Positions 17,414 through 26,780 are shown, counted from the first letter of the stretch. The stretch is 64,000 nucleotides of DNA from Salipiger sp. H15 (GCF_040409955.1 NZ_CP123387.1:1-64000); one strand, 5' to 3'. Made by a program: numbers and translations. The notes: a model not told the origin generated them from the letters alone.

Positions 17414-19270
17414 TCAGTTTTCCCGGCGCATCACGAAATGACCCGCGCTCACCTCGTCATAAGTGCGAACGGGTGGAACGAAGTCGAGGGGCCTGACCGG
17501 CGTCTTGATCTCGCCTGACAGCCCGGAGCGCCGCGCATGGCGTCGTGAAGGATCTGCCACGGGAATAGCTTGGATCAGCTTCTGCGTGTACGGGTGGCGG
17601 GGGTCTGCAAGCACTTTGGCACGGGGACCGATTTCGACGATTTCGCCCAGGTACATCACCGCGATGCGGTGGCTGATGCGTTCGACCACGGCCATGTCGT
17701 GCGAGATGAAGAGGTAGGAGAGCCCCAGTTTCTGCTGCAGGGCCATCATCAGGTTCACCACCTGCGCCTGGACCGACACATCCAAAGCCGAGACGCTTTC
17801 GTCCGCGACGATCAGCTGTGGCTCGAGCACCAGTGCCCTTGCGATGGAAATCCGCTGCCGCTGGCCGCCCGAGAATTCGTGCGGAAAACGTACCGAGAGG
17901 GCAGGGTCGAGCCCCACGGCATCAAGAAGTTCGGTGACCTTGTCGCGGGCTTCGGCGCGGGAGCCGAGCCCATGCGCCAGGAATGGCTCGGCGATGGCGT
18001 CGCCGATGCGCATGCGCGGGTTCAGGCTGCCGAACGGATCCTGGAAGATCATCTGTGCCTTGCGCCGGAGTTGCTTGAGGCTCGCAGGGTCCTTGCGATC
18101 GATCTTGCGACCCTCGAACAAGATCTCACCCGAGGTCGGCACGGCGAGTTGCAGAATGGACTTGCCGATCGAGGACTTGCCGCAACCGCTCTCGCCCACA
18201 AGCGACAGTGTCTCGCCGGGCAGGATGCTGAACGAGACGTTCTCGACCGCGTGCACCCGTTCGCGGAGCCGGGCAAAGGCGCCTCGGCGCACGTCGAAAC
18301 GGGTCGTGAGGTTGCGAAGTTCGAGCACCGGCGTGGTGTCGTGGCGCACTGTGTCGGGGATCGGGTCCGAAATCCGGATCGCCCCGCTTTTCATGTCGAC
18401 GCGCGGGAACGGGCGCGGGGAGGGCTCATCCGTCATCGAGCCCAGAACCGGCACCGATGCCAGCAGCGCACGGGTGTAGGGCGTACTCGGGCGGGAAAAG
18501 ATCTCGGGCGTCGGAGCCTGTTCAAGTAGGTCTCCGCGGTACATGACCAGCGTGCGGTCGGCCATTTCGGCGACCACCCCCATGTCGTGGGTGATGAAGA
18601 GCACGCCCATGTCGTTCTCGGCCTGCAGATCCTTCACGAGATCGAGAATTTGGCCTTGGATCGTGACGTCGAGCGCCGTCGTCGGTTCGTCGGCGATGAG
18701 CAGGCTCGGCCGGCTCGCGAGCGCCATGGCGATCACGACTCTCTGGCGCATCCCGCCCGAGAACTGGTGCGGGTATTCGTCGAGCCGTCTTTGCGCCGAG
18801 GGAATGCGCACCTGGTCCAAAAGGGCCAGCACCTCACGCCGAAGGGTGTTGCCCTGGATCGCGCCGTTATGCGCGCGCACCGCCTCTGCCACCTGGTCGC
18901 CGACGGTGAACATCGGGTTGAGGCTGGTCATCGGCTCTTGGTAGATCATCGCCATGCCACTTCCGCGCACCTGCCGCATCTCGCGGTTGGAGAGGGTGTC
19001 GATCCGCTGCCCGTCCAGACATATGGTCCCGGTGACCCGCGCGATGCGCGGCGGTAGCAGACGCATCAAGGCAAGCGAGGTCACGCTCTTGCCCGATCCG
19101 CTCTCGCCCACGATGGCCAGGGTCTCGCGCGGCGCGATGTCGAAGGAGACCCCGCGCACGACTTCATTCCAGGATCCATCCGTGCGGAAGGCGACCGAGA
19201 GATCGTCGACCCGAAGAACCGGGGTCGCGGCCGCGTGGGACTCAGTGGAAACGGCGGTCGAGGTCATCAT
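17414..19270 (-). CDS. Double ATP-binding subunit of an oligopeptide-type ABC importer
   Basis: A fusion of two ABC ATPases (DppD-DppF or GsiA type), about 618 residues. The first domain has Walker A GESGSGKS, signature FSGGMRQR and Walker [13 protein letters not shown]. The second has [17 protein letters not shown] and LIVADESVSALD. Each carries the H-loop histidine (ITHDMG, ISHDMA). The start is one of two adjacent ATGs (19270 or 19267), which overlap the end of the LysR gene, so the two are co-transcribed leftward. The binding protein and permeases it should serve run rightward from 20544. An intact double ATPase with a divergent set of membrane genes is unusual but workable. Confidence 0.9.
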   Translation of the reverse strand: MMTSTAVSTESHAAATPVLRVDDLSVAFRTDGSWNEVVRGVSFDIAPRETLAIVGESGSGKSVTSLALMRLLPPRIARVTGTICLDGQRIDTLSNREMRQVRGSGMAMIYQEPMTSLNPMFTVGDQVAEAVRAHNGAIQGNTLRREVLALLDQVRIPSAQRRLDEYPHQFSGGMRQRVVIAMALASRPSLLIADEPTTALDVTIQGQILDLVKDLQAENDMGVLFITHDMGVVAEMADRTLVMYRGDLLEQAPTPEIFSRPSTPYTRALLASVPVLGSMTDEPSPRPFPRVDMKSGAIRISDPIPDTVRHDTTPVLELRNLTTRFDVRRGAFARLRERVHAVENVSFSILPGETLSLVGESGCGKSSIGKSILQLAVPTSGEILFEGRKIDRKDPASLKQLRRKAQMIFQDPFGSLNPRMRIGDAIAEPFLAHGLGSRAEARDKVTELLDAVGLDPALSVRFPHEFSGGQRQRISIARALVLEPQLIVADESVSALDVSVQAQVVNLMMALQQKLGLSYLFISHDMAVVERISHRIAVMYLGEIVEIGPRAKVLADPRHPYTQKLIQAIPVADPSRRHARRSGLSGEIKTPVRPLDFVPPVRTYDEVSAGHFVMRREN

Positions 19271-20195
19271 GCGTTTCATCCGTGCTTCGAAGTTTCGCCT
19301 TGGTGAGGTCAATGAGAAAATCCGCAAGGGCGCGAACCTTCGCGGGGGTCGTCTTTTGCGCCGGAAAGACGATCGAGATCGGCTCGGCCTCGGTCTCGAA
19401 ATCCGGCAGCACCGGCACGAGCGCGCCGGAGCGGATATCGTCGTCGAAGAGCCACCAGGTAGCCTGGCTGATTCCGATCCCTTCCAGCGCGGCGGTTCTA
19501 AGAATGTCCCCGCTGTCGGTGGTCAGATTGCCGCTGACCCGCACAACGCTCTCGTCCCCGCGCACGTCGCGGAAGGACCAGTGCGGTCCGAAAGCACCGA
19601 TGATGCAGTTGTGCGCGCCAAGATCATCGGGGCTGCGCGGCGTTCCATGCTCGCGGAGATACGCCGGCGAGGCCACCGTCTTCTGCGGGCCTCGGACGAG
19701 AATGCGGTTCATCAGCCGTGAATCCGGCAGGCGCCCCGAATGGACGACGAGATCGTATCCGTTCTCGATGGGGTTCGAGGTCTTGCCCTTGAGCGCGAGA
19801 TCGACCGAGACGTTGGGATAGCGGCGTTGGAACTCGGGCAGGGCAGGCAGGAAAGTGCGCCGCGCAAAGGCCGGGGGCATGGCGACATGAATCGTTCCAC
19901 TGGCGCCTGCGGCGTTCTCCATGATCAGGTCCTCGGCAGCCTCGACCTCGGCGAGGATGAGTTTGCAGCGCTCGAAATAGGCTTCGCCGGCCTCGCTGAG
20001 ATGCATCTGCCGCGTCGATCGGACCAGCAGCTGGACGCCGAGGTGATCCTCGAGGCGCTGCACGTATTTCGTCACCGCCGCGGAGGACACCAGCAGACGC
20101 CGGCTGGCAGCGGTGAAGCTGCCAAGTTCCGCGACCGTCACGAAACAGAGCATGTCCTGGAACTTGTTCACGATGGGTTTTCGCTCGCCGCTCAT
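19242..20195 (-). CDS. LysR family transcriptional regulator
   Basis: A 317-residue LysR-type regulator. The N-terminal winged helix reads KFQDMLCFVTVAELGSFTAA then SRRLLVSSAAVTKYVQRLE and GVQLLVRSTRQMHLSEAG (residues 10-75). Residues 95-300 form the two-lobed effector-binding domain. It is divergent to the ABC importer gene at 20544 and overlaps the ATPase gene downstream. LysR proteins normally act at the shared divergent promoter, and an 8-bp inverted repeat (20301-20323) lies there. The likely inducer is the imported compound or a breakdown product. Confidence 0.9.
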   Translation of the reverse strand: MSGERKPIVNKFQDMLCFVTVAELGSFTAASRRLLVSSAAVTKYVQRLEDHLGVQLLVRSTRQMHLSEAGEAYFERCKLILAEVEAAEDLIMENAAGASGTIHVAMPPAFARRTFLPALPEFQRRYPNVSVDLALKGKTSNPIENGYDLVVHSGRLPDSRLMNRILVRGPQKTVASPAYLREHGTPRSPDDLGAHNCIIGAFGPHWSFRDVRGDESVVRVSGNLTTDSGDILRTAALEGIGISQATWWLFDDDIRSGALVPVLPDFETEAEPISIVFPAQKTTPAKVRALADFLIDLTKAKLRSTDETHDDLDRRFH

Positions 20196-20543
20196 TTGTG
20201 GATCACCTTTACGAGCCCGTCGCCCGAAAAGTAGTCGACATGTGAATGGCAGCGCATTAGGGTGCCGCTGACGACCGCTCTCGAGGTTGGTTCAAACTTG
20301 CAGATACGGACACCTCGTATCTGTCAAAACTGTTCTCACAAAAATTGCTATTTAGGTTTTCAGGAACCTGCAACAGTCTCGGGCTGTCCCTGACCGTGGC
20401 ATGTGTCGCGACGGGACACGAGGCGAAGAGCGTCATGCTGTCCAACGCAGGACCGGCCATCATTTGGCCGACGTTCTGCAGGAAGGGCTGATGGGCGCTG
20501 CGGCCTCCCAGTATAAAGAACCGCGACCAACAAGGACGGACCC
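20196..20543. other. Divergent promoter region between the LysR gene and the ABC importer operon
   Basis: 348 bases without a gene. The middle is AT-rich (about 20325-20360) and the candidate LysR site at 20301-20323 sits near the centre. AAGGA near 20532 is the likely ribosome-binding site of the binding-protein gene. No other structure was seen. Confidence 0.55.
20301..20323. promoter_or_regulatory. Candidate LysR-binding inverted repeat
   Basis: CAGATACG-N7-CGTATCTG is a perfect 8-bp inverted repeat containing the ATAC/GTAT core with T and A spacing common in LysR-type sites. It lies 106 bases before the LysR start and 221 bases before the binding-protein start. Confidence 0.5.
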
Positions 20544-22064
20544 ATGATCAAGATTTTTCGCCGTGGCCTGCTGGCCGCGGCCCTGGCAACGACTGCCCTG
20601 AGCGCACTCCCCGCTTTTGCGCAGGACCACGGCACCAGCATCGTGATCGCCCAGCAGATCGATGCGTATTCGATGGATCCCGCAAAGCACTCCGCATTTC
20701 CTACGGCCAACATCCTCTTCCAGGTCTATGACACGCTCGTGACCATGGGGCCGGATGGCGAGCTGGTCGGATCGCTTGCGACCTCCTGGAGCAATCCCGA
20801 CCCGCGAACTTGGCGCTTCACGCTGCGCGAGGGGGTCAGCTTCCAGAACGGCGAGCCCTTCAACGCCGAGGCCGTCAAGTTCACCTTCGACCGAGCGCTC
20901 GACCCCGAGTTCAAGGCACCCTATGCCTCCCGCATCTCGGCCATCACGAGCGTCGAGGTCGTCGATCCCTATACCGTCGACATCAAGACCGCCGAGCCCT
21001 ATCCGACAATGCTGTTCTCGCTCTACGAGGCGTCCTTTCCCACGATGATCGTGCCGCCGAAATACGCGGCGGAAGAAGGCGGAGCGCTGATCGCCGCGCA
21101 TCCGATCGGCACCGGACCCTACCGCTTTGTCGAATGGAAGAAGGACGAGCAGGTCGTGCTCGAGGCGAACCCCGACTACTGGGGCGAGGCACCCGAGATC
21201 CAGACCGCCGTGTTCCGCCCGATCAAGGAGACGCGCACCCGCATCGCCGAGCTGCGAAGCGGCGGCATCGACCTTGCAGCGGACATCCCGCCCGAGGATG
21301 TCGAGGCGCTCGACGCCGGGGACACCAAGATCGAAGTCGTGCCCTCTGACTTCCTTTATTTCTTCGTGCTCGACACCACGCGCGAGACGCCGCTGCAGAA
21401 CAAGCTCGTGCGTCAGGCGATCAACCACGCCATCGACGTCGAAGCCATCCAGGAGGCTCTGCTTGGCGGTCTTGGCCAGCGCATCGCGCTGACCCTGCCC
21501 ACCAACGCCTTCGGCTACGACGACAGCTGGGAGCCCTATGCCTACGATCCCGACAAGGCCCGCGCGCTTCTGGCAGAGGCCGGCTACCCGGACGGGTTCA
21601 CCATCAAGATGATGTCTCGGCAGGGGCGCTTCCTCAAGGACGCCGAGATCGTGCAGGCCGCCGCGGGCTTCCTCGCCGAAGTTGGCATCACCGCCGAGAT
21701 CGAGTTCGTCGAGCCGGGTGTCTGGGGCCAGATCTCCGAGAAGAAAGGCCGCGAGGGCATCATCTTCCCGGGCTGGAGCGGCCGCGATCCGAACCTCGTG
21801 TGGTATCCGCTGCTGAAATCGGGCCTCTACCAGAGCTACTACAGCAACCCCGAACTCGATGAACTGCTGGATGCGGGCGCCGCGACGCTCGACTCCGACG
21901 AGCGGCTCGAGATTTACGGGAAGGCCGCCGCGATCATCAAGGAAGAGGCGCCCCACGTGCCGATGATCCAGCCGCCGCTGATCTATGCCATGGACCGCGC
22001 GCTTGTCTGGACCCCGCGTGGGGACGGCATGATCGACCTGCGGGGCGCCAGCTTCGCGAACTGA
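20544..22064 (+). CDS. ABC transporter substrate-binding protein, oligopeptide type (family 5)
   Basis: A periplasmic binding protein of 506 residues with a signal peptide (1-27, ending LPAFAQ). The family 5 features are DTLVTMGPDGELVGSLATSW near 66, TWRFTLREGVSFQNGEPFNA near 92, IGTGPYRFVEWKKDEQV near 188 and NPDYWGEAPEI. It supplies ligand to the two permeases that follow. Family 5 proteins bind peptides but also nucleosides, sugars and opines. The downstream nucleoside-type enzymes suggest a purine-containing ligand. A GC-rich hairpin (22075-22105) follows the stop. Confidence 0.92.
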   Translation: MIKIFRRGLLAAALATTALSALPAFAQDHGTSIVIAQQIDAYSMDPAKHSAFPTANILFQVYDTLVTMGPDGELVGSLATSWSNPDPRTWRFTLREGVSFQNGEPFNAEAVKFTFDRALDPEFKAPYASRISAITSVEVVDPYTVDIKTAEPYPTMLFSLYEASFPTMIVPPKYAAEEGGALIAAHPIGTGPYRFVEWKKDEQVVLEANPDYWGEAPEIQTAVFRPIKETRTRIAELRSGGIDLAADIPPEDVEALDAGDTKIEVVPSDFLYFFVLDTTRETPLQNKLVRQAINHAIDVEAIQEALLGGLGQRIALTLPTNAFGYDDSWEPYAYDPDKARALLAEAGYPDGFTIKMMSRQGRFLKDAEIVQAAAGFLAEVGITAEIEFVEPGVWGQISEKKGREGIIFPGWSGRDPNLVWYPLLKSGLYQSYYSNPELDELLDAGAATLDSDERLEIYGKAAAIIKEEAPHVPMIQPPLIYAMDRALVWTPRGDGMIDLRGASFAN

Positions 22065-22074
22065 TCGCCTCCGT

Positions 22075-22105
22075 CCGGCCGCGTGGACCAGCGCCGCGCG
22101 GCCGG
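22075..22105 (+). promoter_or_regulatory. Intercistronic hairpin after the binding-protein gene
   Basis: CCGGCCGCG pairs perfectly with CGCGGCCGG across a 13-base loop, between the binding-protein and first permease genes. There is no T run. It has the same position as the hairpins at 2097 and 40778 and could give differential expression of binding protein and permease. Confidence 0.45.
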
Positions 22106-22145
22106 CCCCCCCTCACTGAAACTGCCCGCCGGATTTCCCACCGAC

Positions 22146-23063
22146 ATGCTCACCCACATTGCCATCCGGATCCTCTACGCCTGCGCCGTCGTTCTCGGCG
22201 TCTCGGTAGCGGTGTTCTTCCTGGTCAGGATCGGCGGAGATCCGACCACCCTCTTCCTTCCGCCCGAGGCGAGCCTCGAAGAGATCGCCCGCTTTCGCAC
22301 CCTGATGGGCTTCGACCAACCGCTGCACGTGCAATATGCAGACTTCCTCATGCGCGCGGTGCAGGGTGATTTCGGCAACTCCATGCGCTATGACCAGCCC
22401 GCCATGCAGCTCGTCCTGGAGCGCGTGCCCGCGACGCTGGCGCTTTCGGGGGCCGCGCTTCTGCTGTCGATCGTCATCTCGATCCCGCTCGCCATCCTTG
22501 CCGCCACCAACCGCGGCTCGGTGATCGACCGCGCCAGCCTTCTGGTCTCGTTGATCGGGCAGAGCTTTCCGGCGTTCTGGCTGGCAATCATGCTGATCCT
22601 GCTGTTCTCGGAAAACCTGCGGTGGCTGCCGCCATCAGGACGGGGCGGGATCGAACATCTGGTGATGCCTGCCATCGTGCTGGCAACCTACTCGACGGCG
22701 ATCATCACGCGGCTTCTTCGCTCGTCGATGATCGAGGCCCTGCAGTCGGATTACGTGCGCACCGCCAGAGGCAAGGGCGTCAGCGAGGCGCGGATCGTGT
22801 TCCGGCATGCGCTTCGCAACGCCGCGATCCCGACGCTGACTGTCATCGGCCTGCAGGTCGGCGCGCTGCTTGGCGGGGCGGTGATTACCGAGGAAGTCTT
22901 TGCCTATCCCGGCATCGGACGTCTTGCAATCCAGGCCATCGCGACCCGCGATTTCGCCGTGGTGCAGGCCTTCGTGCTGCTCATCGCGGTGACGATTGTC
23001 GTCATCAACCTGCTCGTGGACCTCTCCTACGGTCTGCTCGACCCGAGGCTGCGGACCAAATGA
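22146..23063 (+). CDS. ABC transporter permease, DppB-like
   Basis: The first inner-membrane subunit, 305 residues and about six helices. The N-terminal helix is IRILYACAVVLGVSVAVFFL, and the EAA loop that contacts the ATPase is visible as LQSDYVRTARGKGVSEARIV near residue 200. GFDQPLHVQYADFLMRAVQGDFG near 58 is typical of DppB proteins. The start at 22146 gives the usual short N-terminus; an in-frame upstream ATG would add 21 non-hydrophobic residues. It overlaps the next gene by ATGA. Confidence 0.92.
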   Translation: MLTHIAIRILYACAVVLGVSVAVFFLVRIGGDPTTLFLPPEASLEEIARFRTLMGFDQPLHVQYADFLMRAVQGDFGNSMRYDQPAMQLVLERVPATLALSGAALLLSIVISIPLAILAATNRGSVIDRASLLVSLIGQSFPAFWLAIMLILLFSENLRWLPPSGRGGIEHLVMPAIVLATYSTAIITRLLRSSMIEALQSDYVRTARGKGVSEARIVFRHALRNAAIPTLTVIGLQVGALLGGAVITEEVFAYPGIGRLAIQAIATRDFAVVQAFVLLIAVTIVVINLLVDLSYGLLDPRLRTK

Positions 23064-23914
23064 TCCTCGCACTCCGACGTTTCCTCGAAAGCCGCCTCGC
23101 CGGGCTCGGCCTGCTGCTGCTGGTGGCGATCATCCTCTGCGCCCTCTTCGCGGCGGTTCTGGCCCCCTACGACCCCCAGGCGCAGAATATCCTCATGCGC
23201 CTCAAGCCCCCCATGTGGGAGGGTCGCGACGGGCTGCACCTTCTGGGCACCGACGCGCTTGGCCGCGACATCCTGAGCCGCCTTCTCTACGGCGCCCGGA
23301 TCTCTCTGCTCGTCGGGGCCGCTTCGGTGGTCATCGCGGGGCTTCTGGGCGTGGCGATGGGACTGCTTGCGGGGTACGAGCCGCGCATTGCCGGGCGCGT
23401 CCTCATGGCCGTGACCGATGTGCAACTCGCCATCCCGTTCCTCGTGCTGGCGCTGGCGGTGGCCGCTGTCGTGGGCTCGAGCCTCTTCAACATCATCGTC
23501 ATTCTCGGGCTGACCAACTGGGTCCAGTACACCCGCGTCGTCCGGGCCGAGGCGCTGGCACTGCGCGAGCGCGAATTCGTGCAGGCTGCGCAGACGCTGG
23601 GCCTTGGCGCGACGCGGATCCTGCTGCGCCACCTGCTGCCCAACGTCATGTCCACTGTCATCGTGATCTCCAGCCTGCTGGTTGCCAAGATGATCCTCTT
23701 TGAATCCTCGCTGAGCTTCCTCGGCCTCGGCGTGCCGAATTCGACCCCGACCTGGGGCACGATGATTGCCGATGGGCGCGACTACATCTCCCATGCCTGG
23801 TGGGTCGCCACCTTCCCCGGGATTGCCATCTTCGTGACCGTTATCGCCATCAACCTCGTGGGCGACCGGCTGCGCGACATGCTCGATCCGCGCCTGCGGC
23901 AGATGGAGGGCTGA
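23060..23914 (+). CDS. ABC transporter permease, DppC-like
   Basis: The second membrane subunit, 284 residues. It shows the DppC landmarks LLGTDALGRDILSRLLYGAR near residue 53, the EAA loop LREREFVQAAQTLGLGATRI near 168 and the C-terminal LVGDRLRDMLDPRLRQ. Its ATG lies in the stop of the DppB-like gene, so both are made together. ATP would be supplied by the double ATPase at 17414-19270, because no ATPase gene follows here. Confidence 0.92.
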   Translation: MILALRRFLESRLAGLGLLLLVAIILCALFAAVLAPYDPQAQNILMRLKPPMWEGRDGLHLLGTDALGRDILSRLLYGARISLLVGAASVVIAGLLGVAMGLLAGYEPRIAGRVLMAVTDVQLAIPFLVLALAVAAVVGSSLFNIIVILGLTNWVQYTRVVRAEALALREREFVQAAQTLGLGATRILLRHLLPNVMSTVIVISSLLVAKMILFESSLSFLGLGVPNSTPTWGTMIADGRDYISHAWWVATFPGIAIFVTVIAINLVGDRLRDMLDPRLRQMEG

Positions 23915-23917
23915 CCG

Positions 23918-24628
23918 ATGGCCGGATACGAGATTCTGCTGAGCGGCTTTCCCGGGTCCATCTCGCGCGGTTACCTTGGCTGGAGCACGGTAAGCCTGCT
24001 GCATACGCCCGAGGGGCCGGTGCTGTTCGACACCGGCGCCCACAACGATCGCCCTGGGCTCATGGCCGCGCTCCGGGAGCGCGGGCTCGATCCCGAGGAA
24101 ATCGCGGCGATCCTGCCGTCGCACCTGCATTTCGATCACATCGCGAATGCCGAGTGCTTCCCTAACGCGCGGCTCCTGTTGCACGAAGATCTTCTCGATG
24201 CATTCGAGCGCTACGGGCCGCAGGACCCTGCCATGCCGATCTTCCTTGTCCGGCAGATGCTGGGCGCGATGCCCGTTGCCATGCTGAGAGACGAGCCCGA
24301 GCTCTGGCCCGGCGTCCGAATTCTTCGCACGCCGGGCCATTGCGAGGGGCACATCTCGCTGCTGCTCGACCGCGGCGAGGCGCGCACCGTGCTGGCGCAG
24401 GATGCGGTCAAGCATCGGGGCGAGCTGGCAAGCGGCGTGTCCGACATGGCGCGCGATCCCGTTGCCGCGCGCGCGAGCATCCGACGCATCCGTGACCTTG
24501 CTGAGGTCGTTGTCCCCGGCCACGACGTCCCGCTGCGTGTTGCGAAAGACGAGCTCGAGCCGCTGGCGCCGCTGCGGTCCAGCGTCACCTGCACGATCAA
24601 CGGCAGCAGCATGGAGCTCACCTTATGA
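23918..24628 (+). CDS. Metallo-beta-lactamase-fold hydrolase
   Basis: A cytoplasmic MBL-fold protein of 236 residues with no signal peptide. The dinuclear metal motif is SHLHFDHIANAE near residue 69 (HxHxDH), with further ligands in TPGHCEGHISLLLD and LAQDAVKHRGE. The layout resembles AHL-lactonase-like and related small hydrolases, which open lactones or cleave esters. Its place in a nucleoside-like salvage operon makes a ring-opening or ester-cleaving step more likely than quorum quenching, but the substrate is not known. It begins 3 bases after the permease gene and overlaps the next gene by ATGA. Confidence 0.85.
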   Translation: MAGYEILLSGFPGSISRGYLGWSTVSLLHTPEGPVLFDTGAHNDRPGLMAALRERGLDPEEIAAILPSHLHFDHIANAECFPNARLLLHEDLLDAFERYGPQDPAMPIFLVRQMLGAMPVAMLRDEPELWPGVRILRTPGHCEGHISLLLDRGEARTVLAQDAVKHRGELASGVSDMARDPVAARASIRRIRDLAEVVVPGHDVPLRVAKDELEPLAPLRSSVTCTINGSSMELTL

Positions 24629-25944
24629 AGCGCGTCCTGCTGGAGAACGCGGCAATCCTGACCGGTGCCGCAGGGCCCTTCTTCACCGACGGGGCATTGC
24701 TGATCGAAGGGTCGAAAATCGCCTGGGTCGGTGATGCGGCGAAGCTGCCCGAGAGCCTGCCCCGCCCGACCGAGCGGCAGGATCTCGGGGGCCGGGTGGT
24801 GATCCCCGGGCTGGTCAACACGCATGCGCATGGTGGCCTGTCTGCGCAACGCGGATGCTGCGACGACGGCGATCTCTTCGAATGGGCGGGCGCGCTTGCC
24901 CCGCACACGTCGCACCTCACGGTTTCCGACAACCGACAGTCTTGCCGGCTCGCGATCCTCGAAATGGTCCGCAACGGCATTACGACCGCCTGTGACTGCA
25001 CGCGCTACGGGGCAGGGGTGTTTGCCGACGAGGCCGCGGCCATCGGGATGCGCTCGCTCAGCGGGGCACTCGCGAACTCGCCGGAATACCGGCGCACGGG
25101 CCGGCCCAACTGGCCGCTCGCCCGGATCGAGACCGAAGAGGCGATGACACGGCACGCGGGAGATGCGCGGGTGCGGTTCTACCTCGGAGCGCACTCGCCC
25201 TATTCCTGCACGCCGGAGCTCGTGACCGAGGTCAAGCGTGCCGCAGATGCGCTCGGGCTGCCTTTCGTCATCCATCTCGCGGAAAACCGGCGCGAGACCG
25301 AGATCACCATGGAACGCTACGGCGTGTCGCCCACGCAATGGCTGCACGATCTCGGCGCGCTCGACGCGGGCGCGATCCTTGCCCATTGCGTGTGGATTTC
25401 CGAGCGCGACCTTGATGTGCTCGCCGGATCCGGCGCCGGCGTCGCGCACAACCCGACCAGCAATGCCAAGCTCGCCTCCGGCGTGGCCCCGGTGCCAGCC
25501 TTTCTCGAGCGCGGTATCCCGGTCGGGCTGGGGACCGACAGCAGCCTCTCCAACAACGCCCTGGACCTCTTCCAGGAAATGAAGCTCTCGGTCCTGCTGC
25601 AGCGAGCGACGCGGCTCGACGGTTTCGCCATGAACGCCGAGCAGGCCTTTGCCATGGCCACCTCGGGCGGCGCGCGCGTCCTGGGGTGGGGTGCCGACAT
25701 AGGCACCCTCGCGCCGGGCATGGAGGCTGACCTCGTGGTGCTCGACCTGCACCACCCGCTCGGACTCACGCAGGATCGTGTGGTCTCGGATCTCGTCTAC
25801 CACGCGCGGCCTTCGCAGGTGCGCGCGGTCATCGTGGCAGGCGATCCGATTTACGAAAACGGCCGCTTTGCCAGGGTCGACAGCGAAGCGCTTCTTGCCG
25901 AGGCGCGTGCTCATTTCTCACTCTCCGAAAGGAACCAGCCATGA
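24625..25944 (+). CDS. Amidohydrolase, MTA/SAH deaminase-like
   Basis: A metal-dependent deaminase or hydrolase of 439 residues. The metal site is complete: HAHGG in PGLVNTHAHGGLSAQRG near 67, the HLAENRRETE segment near 214, AHCVWIS near 248 and the aspartate of GTDSSLSNNALDLFQEMK near 298. This pattern follows the MtaD/TrzN/SsnA branch, which deaminates adenine- or triazine-type rings. With the next gene (MTA phosphorylase-like) it could deaminate 5'-methylthioadenosine or a related nucleoside. Guanine or 8-oxoguanine deaminase activity is an alternative. Starts and stops overlap on both sides (ATGA). Confidence 0.85.
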   Translation: MKRVLLENAAILTGAAGPFFTDGALLIEGSKIAWVGDAAKLPESLPRPTERQDLGGRVVIPGLVNTHAHGGLSAQRGCCDDGDLFEWAGALAPHTSHLTVSDNRQSCRLAILEMVRNGITTACDCTRYGAGVFADEAAAIGMRSLSGALANSPEYRRTGRPNWPLARIETEEAMTRHAGDARVRFYLGAHSPYSCTPELVTEVKRAADALGLPFVIHLAENRRETEITMERYGVSPTQWLHDLGALDAGAILAHCVWISERDLDVLAGSGAGVAHNPTSNAKLASGVAPVPAFLERGIPVGLGTDSSLSNNALDLFQEMKLSVLLQRATRLDGFAMNAEQAFAMATSGGARVLGWGADIGTLAPGMEADLVVLDLHHPLGLTQDRVVSDLVYHARPSQVRAVIVAGDPIYENGRFARVDSEALLAEARAHFSLSERNQP

Positions 25945-26780
25945 CTGACGCCCCCATCGGCCTGATCACGAGCGCCGCGTCCGAAAACCTTCTGCATGAT
26001 CGGCGATCCCACATCGTGCCAACCCCCTTCGGGGCCGCGGAGGTGCTGACCGGAACGATCGGTGGCCGCGAGGCCGCGGTGCTCTTGCGCTATGGGCCCA
26101 ATCTCAAGATCCCCAGCCACAAGATCAACTTCCGCGCAAACATCTGGGCGCTGCGCGAGCTCGGGGTAGAAAGCATCATCTCGCAGAACGCGATCGGGTC
26201 GGTGAACGCGGCGATCCGGCCGGGGGATATCGTGGTCCCCGATGATTTCCTCGACAAGACCAAGGCCCGCCCCCAGTCGCTTTTCGACGAAGCGGATTGC
26301 TGGGTCCGGGTGGACTTCACCGAGCCCTTCTGCCCGCATCTTCGGGCCGAGCTCATCGCGGCCGCGACGGCGCTGTCGGATCGGGTGATCCAGCGCGGCG
26401 TCTTCGTTTGCACCGAGGGCCCGCGCTTCGAGACCCCCGCCGAGATCCGCCAGTACCAGCGCGAAGGAGGAGATATCGTCGGCACGCCGCTTGTGCCGGA
26501 GGTGATCTTTGCGCGGGAGGCCGAGCTCTGCTTCGCCTCGATCGCGCCGGTGATCAACTTCGGTGCCGGCATGGCTCCTGCCGTGGTGCATTTCGGACCC
26601 GGCAGCATGAACGAGCAGTACTACACCGGCGGCCTGCACGATCTGGTCGAGGAAACCATCCTTGCCGCCGTGCGCAGCCACGACCCCCGGCGCAATTGCT
26701 CCTGCGCAAGCGCGTTGAACGGCGGATTTCATGGCGATGCGCCCGAGTGGCTCAAGCGCAGGGCGCCGACGGATGCGTGA
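25941..26780 (+). CDS. MTA phosphorylase-like purine nucleoside phosphorylase family protein
   Basis: A 279-residue protein of the PNP/MTAP fold, which splits a purine nucleoside with phosphate. The landmark FVCTEGPRFETPAEIRQYQ near residue 154 and GGDIVGTPLVPEVIFARE match MTA phosphorylase, as does PSHKINFRANIWALRELG near 55 with the following SVNAAIRPGDIVVPDDFLD. At the purine/ribose site, family members have GMT; here the residues are GTP, so base or sugar preference may differ. The C-terminus is longer and less conserved. It overlaps the deaminase-like gene and completes a plausible nucleoside salvage pair. Confidence 0.85.
   Translation: MTDAPIGLITSAASENLLHDRRSHIVPTPFGAAEVLTGTIGGREAAVLLRYGPNLKIPSHKINFRANIWALRELGVESIISQNAIGSVNAAIRPGDIVVPDDFLDKTKARPQSLFDEADCWVRVDFTEPFCPHLRAELIAAATALSDRVIQRGVFVCTEGPRFETPAEIRQYQREGGDIVGTPLVPEVIFAREAELCFASIAPVINFGAGMAPAVVHFGPGSMNEQYYTGGLHDLVEETILAAVRSHDPRRNCSCASALNGGFHGDAPEWLKRRAPTDA

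Noticed and set aside
23918..24628. MBL-fold protein as a quorum-quenching AHL lactonase
   Set aside because: The HxHxDH motif is shared by many MBL hydrolases, and the operon context points to breakdown of an imported compound instead of signal degradation.
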